From Syngnathus acus (taxonomy: Eukaryota; Chordata; Actinopteri; Syngnathiformes; Syngnathidae): 64,000 nt of DNA. The notes beneath the pieces are model-generated. The model searched no databases and had not been told where the DNA came from. It worked only from the letters and a program-made list of their open reading frames with translations. The stretch spans positions 5,202,342 through 5,266,341 of the forward strand of contig NC_051090.1 of the NCBI RefSeq assembly GCF_901709675.1, in the 5' to 3' direction. The translations under genes and the position numbers were made by a program. This document shows, piece by piece, positions 62,700 through 64,000 of this stretch (positions are counted from its first letter, which is position 1; each line of letters opens with the position of its first letter).

Positions 62700-63130
62700 A
62701 AATTATGACCAATATTAGCTCGGCTGATAAAAGGAACAATAAGGAATGGATAAATATATTAAATGGGATAGCATCCCAAGCTTGGAGAAGGGAAGGCATC
62801 CAGTCACCCCCCCCCTCTCCTCATTTCAAGATAAGAGGTGAGGAAGGATCCAGCATATTAACGCCAGCTACTGTAGTGAGTAGGAATCACATCCTTTTGT
62901 GGCCGGAATACCAAACAACCCCCCGTCCCACCCGCCTTTCTCTCTTCACAAGCCTATTATAGTCCCCCCAATAAGCAGGATGCTACACAATAACAGTGTC
63001 AGCATGTGTTCAAGCATTAAAAACACAGACAGAATGAAATTAATTAACCCGAAGAGATCACAGTGCTTAGCCAGTGGAATTTAATCCAATTTATTACATA
63101 TATCGCAATCTAACTGGCTTGTGTTTGCAT
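62700..63130. other. Candidate conserved non-coding element
   Basis: Repeat-poor between two microsatellites, with many homeodomain-type cores (gaaattaattaaccc, ggaatttaatcc, gcattaatgag) and SOX-like acaat motifs. A C run at about 62808-62814 interrupts it. Confidence 0.3.
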
Positions 63131-63152
63131 TAATGAGAGGATGGGGACAAGC

Positions 63153-63178
63153 ATGTGTGTGTGTGTGTGTGTGTGTGC
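63153..63178 (+). repeat. (GT)13 microsatellite
   Basis: About 26 bases of GT ending in a GC step. It is 660 bp from the CA array at 62465 and in inverted orientation to it. Confidence 0.97.
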
Positions 63179-63942
63179 GCTCAGACAGTGACAGTGGATG
63201 CTAAGCATGTTAGGGATCACCGGCGGGAGCAGCCAATGAGCGAAGGCGTCCGAGATTTGGGGGCGCCCCGGGGTGCCAGCACCCTGCCAAATTAGCGCGT
63301 GAATAACGAGCCTTTTATTCCGTCAATGAGAAGCAGACATTTTTTTTGTCATCACGCCCCATTTTCTTCTACGGTCGCACAAGCTCACCTTCAATGGAGT
63401 GAGAAAGAAAGAGAGGAAATACGTTGTTTACCGGTTTCGAAAATAAATTAGCATGATAGCTTTTGAAGCGGGCGCGCTAACCCACTGAGCTGACAGTGTA
63501 AGGGCGCCGCCGCTGCCGCCGAACTCCGTAGCTTTAATGAGGTGGCTTATTAGCGCCGTTTCTCCTCACAACTCCTCAAATGTAACGGTAGCAGCGAGAA
63601 AACAGAATGCCCGTTCTCACCTAAGAGCTAAACAAGCGCTTCCGCCATATTCCATATCATGTTGTCGCCTTTATTTCCTTCTGACTTGCACACGTTGTGA
63701 TTACAAAACATGCAATTGTTTATACATCAATTGCTGACTGTACATTTCAGCGCAGGTTCAGATGTTGCAAAAGATGTTTTGCATTGATCTAAAGCCATCA
63801 TATTCTTGAAGGGGTAATATTACAGCCTGTGTGGCCCTCCTTCTACATCATCTAACCTCCAAATTTATATTCCCCCTCCAGCAAGAAGGAAGGACCATCT
63901 CGGCCTTTCATTTTCCAGTTCAAGGCTTTCCTTCCCTTTTCC

Positions 63943-63959
63943 TTTTTTTTTTTTTTTTT
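63943..63959 (+). repeat. Poly(T) tract
   Basis: About 17 T at the end of a long pyrimidine-rich stretch (63911-63959). Confidence 0.9.
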
Positions 63960-64000
63960 GCCAGATAAATGCTCTCCTATCTATCCTGACAGATGTCACG

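Larger units (their letters stand above)
35414..64000 (+). other. Downstream intron of the CELF gene (partial, 5' portion)
   Basis: From the donor to the right edge (28.6 kb) I found no sequence encoding the expected start of RRM2 (a KLFVGML-like motif), so the next exon probably lies beyond the window. The intron carries simple repeats, transposon fragments and several low-repeat stretches that may be regulatory. Confidence 0.65.

Overview
This window reads as nuclear DNA from a ray-finned fish, most likely a percomorph teleost. Long (CA)n/(GT)n microsatellites, four L2-like 3' ends finishing in (ATGG)n-like tails, a tRNA-derived SINE, hAT-type transposon ends and a short palindromic element with AACTCATTCACT ends all fit that. 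There are no operons, no bacterial-type gene packing and no long open frames with protein-like composition. The species cannot be fixed from the sequence.

The only coding sequence I can support is one 49-nucleotide internal exon at 35365-35413 on the + strand. It encodes MTRPIQVKPADSESRG plus one base of a split codon, with AG and GT splice sites on either side. Peptide, exon length and phase match the third coding exon of the neuronal CELF3-6 (Bruno-like) RNA-binding protein genes, at the end of RRM1. The very long flanking introns favour celf4. celf5 is the main alternative.

Layout: 1-35364 is the 3' part of the upstream intron and 35414-64000 is the 5' part of the downstream intron. The upstream intron holds a (CA)37 microsatellite (2137-2210), a hAT-like end (5083-5151), a minus-strand SINE (6631-6946), L2-like tails (11731-11860, 16535-16651, 33310-33437), a palindromic mini-element (12358-12427), a hAT-like non-autonomous element (28603-29237), a 34-bp inverted repeat (30430-30583) and a close match to a REST/NRSF RE1 site (31366-31386). 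The downstream intron holds a GU-rich block right after the donor (35441-35461), an L2-like tail (39675-39755), a homopurine/poly(A) region (39230-39404), tandem duplications (42947-43076, 43515-43612), two further DNA-transposon-like ends (48354-48410, 52238-52360), a degenerate GGTCTTGA-type minisatellite (56101-56515), a CpG-rich block (60930-61420) and more microsatellites.

Several stretches look like candidate conserved non-coding elements (clustered TAAT/ATTA motifs, low repeat content), but this needs cross-species alignment. The most useful leads are the RE1 site, which would fit REST control of a neuron-restricted gene, and the GU/U-rich element after a donor with a weak +5 position on a frame-shifting exon, which would fit CELF/TIA1 control of splicing. 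I saw no evidence of a wholly new biological system.
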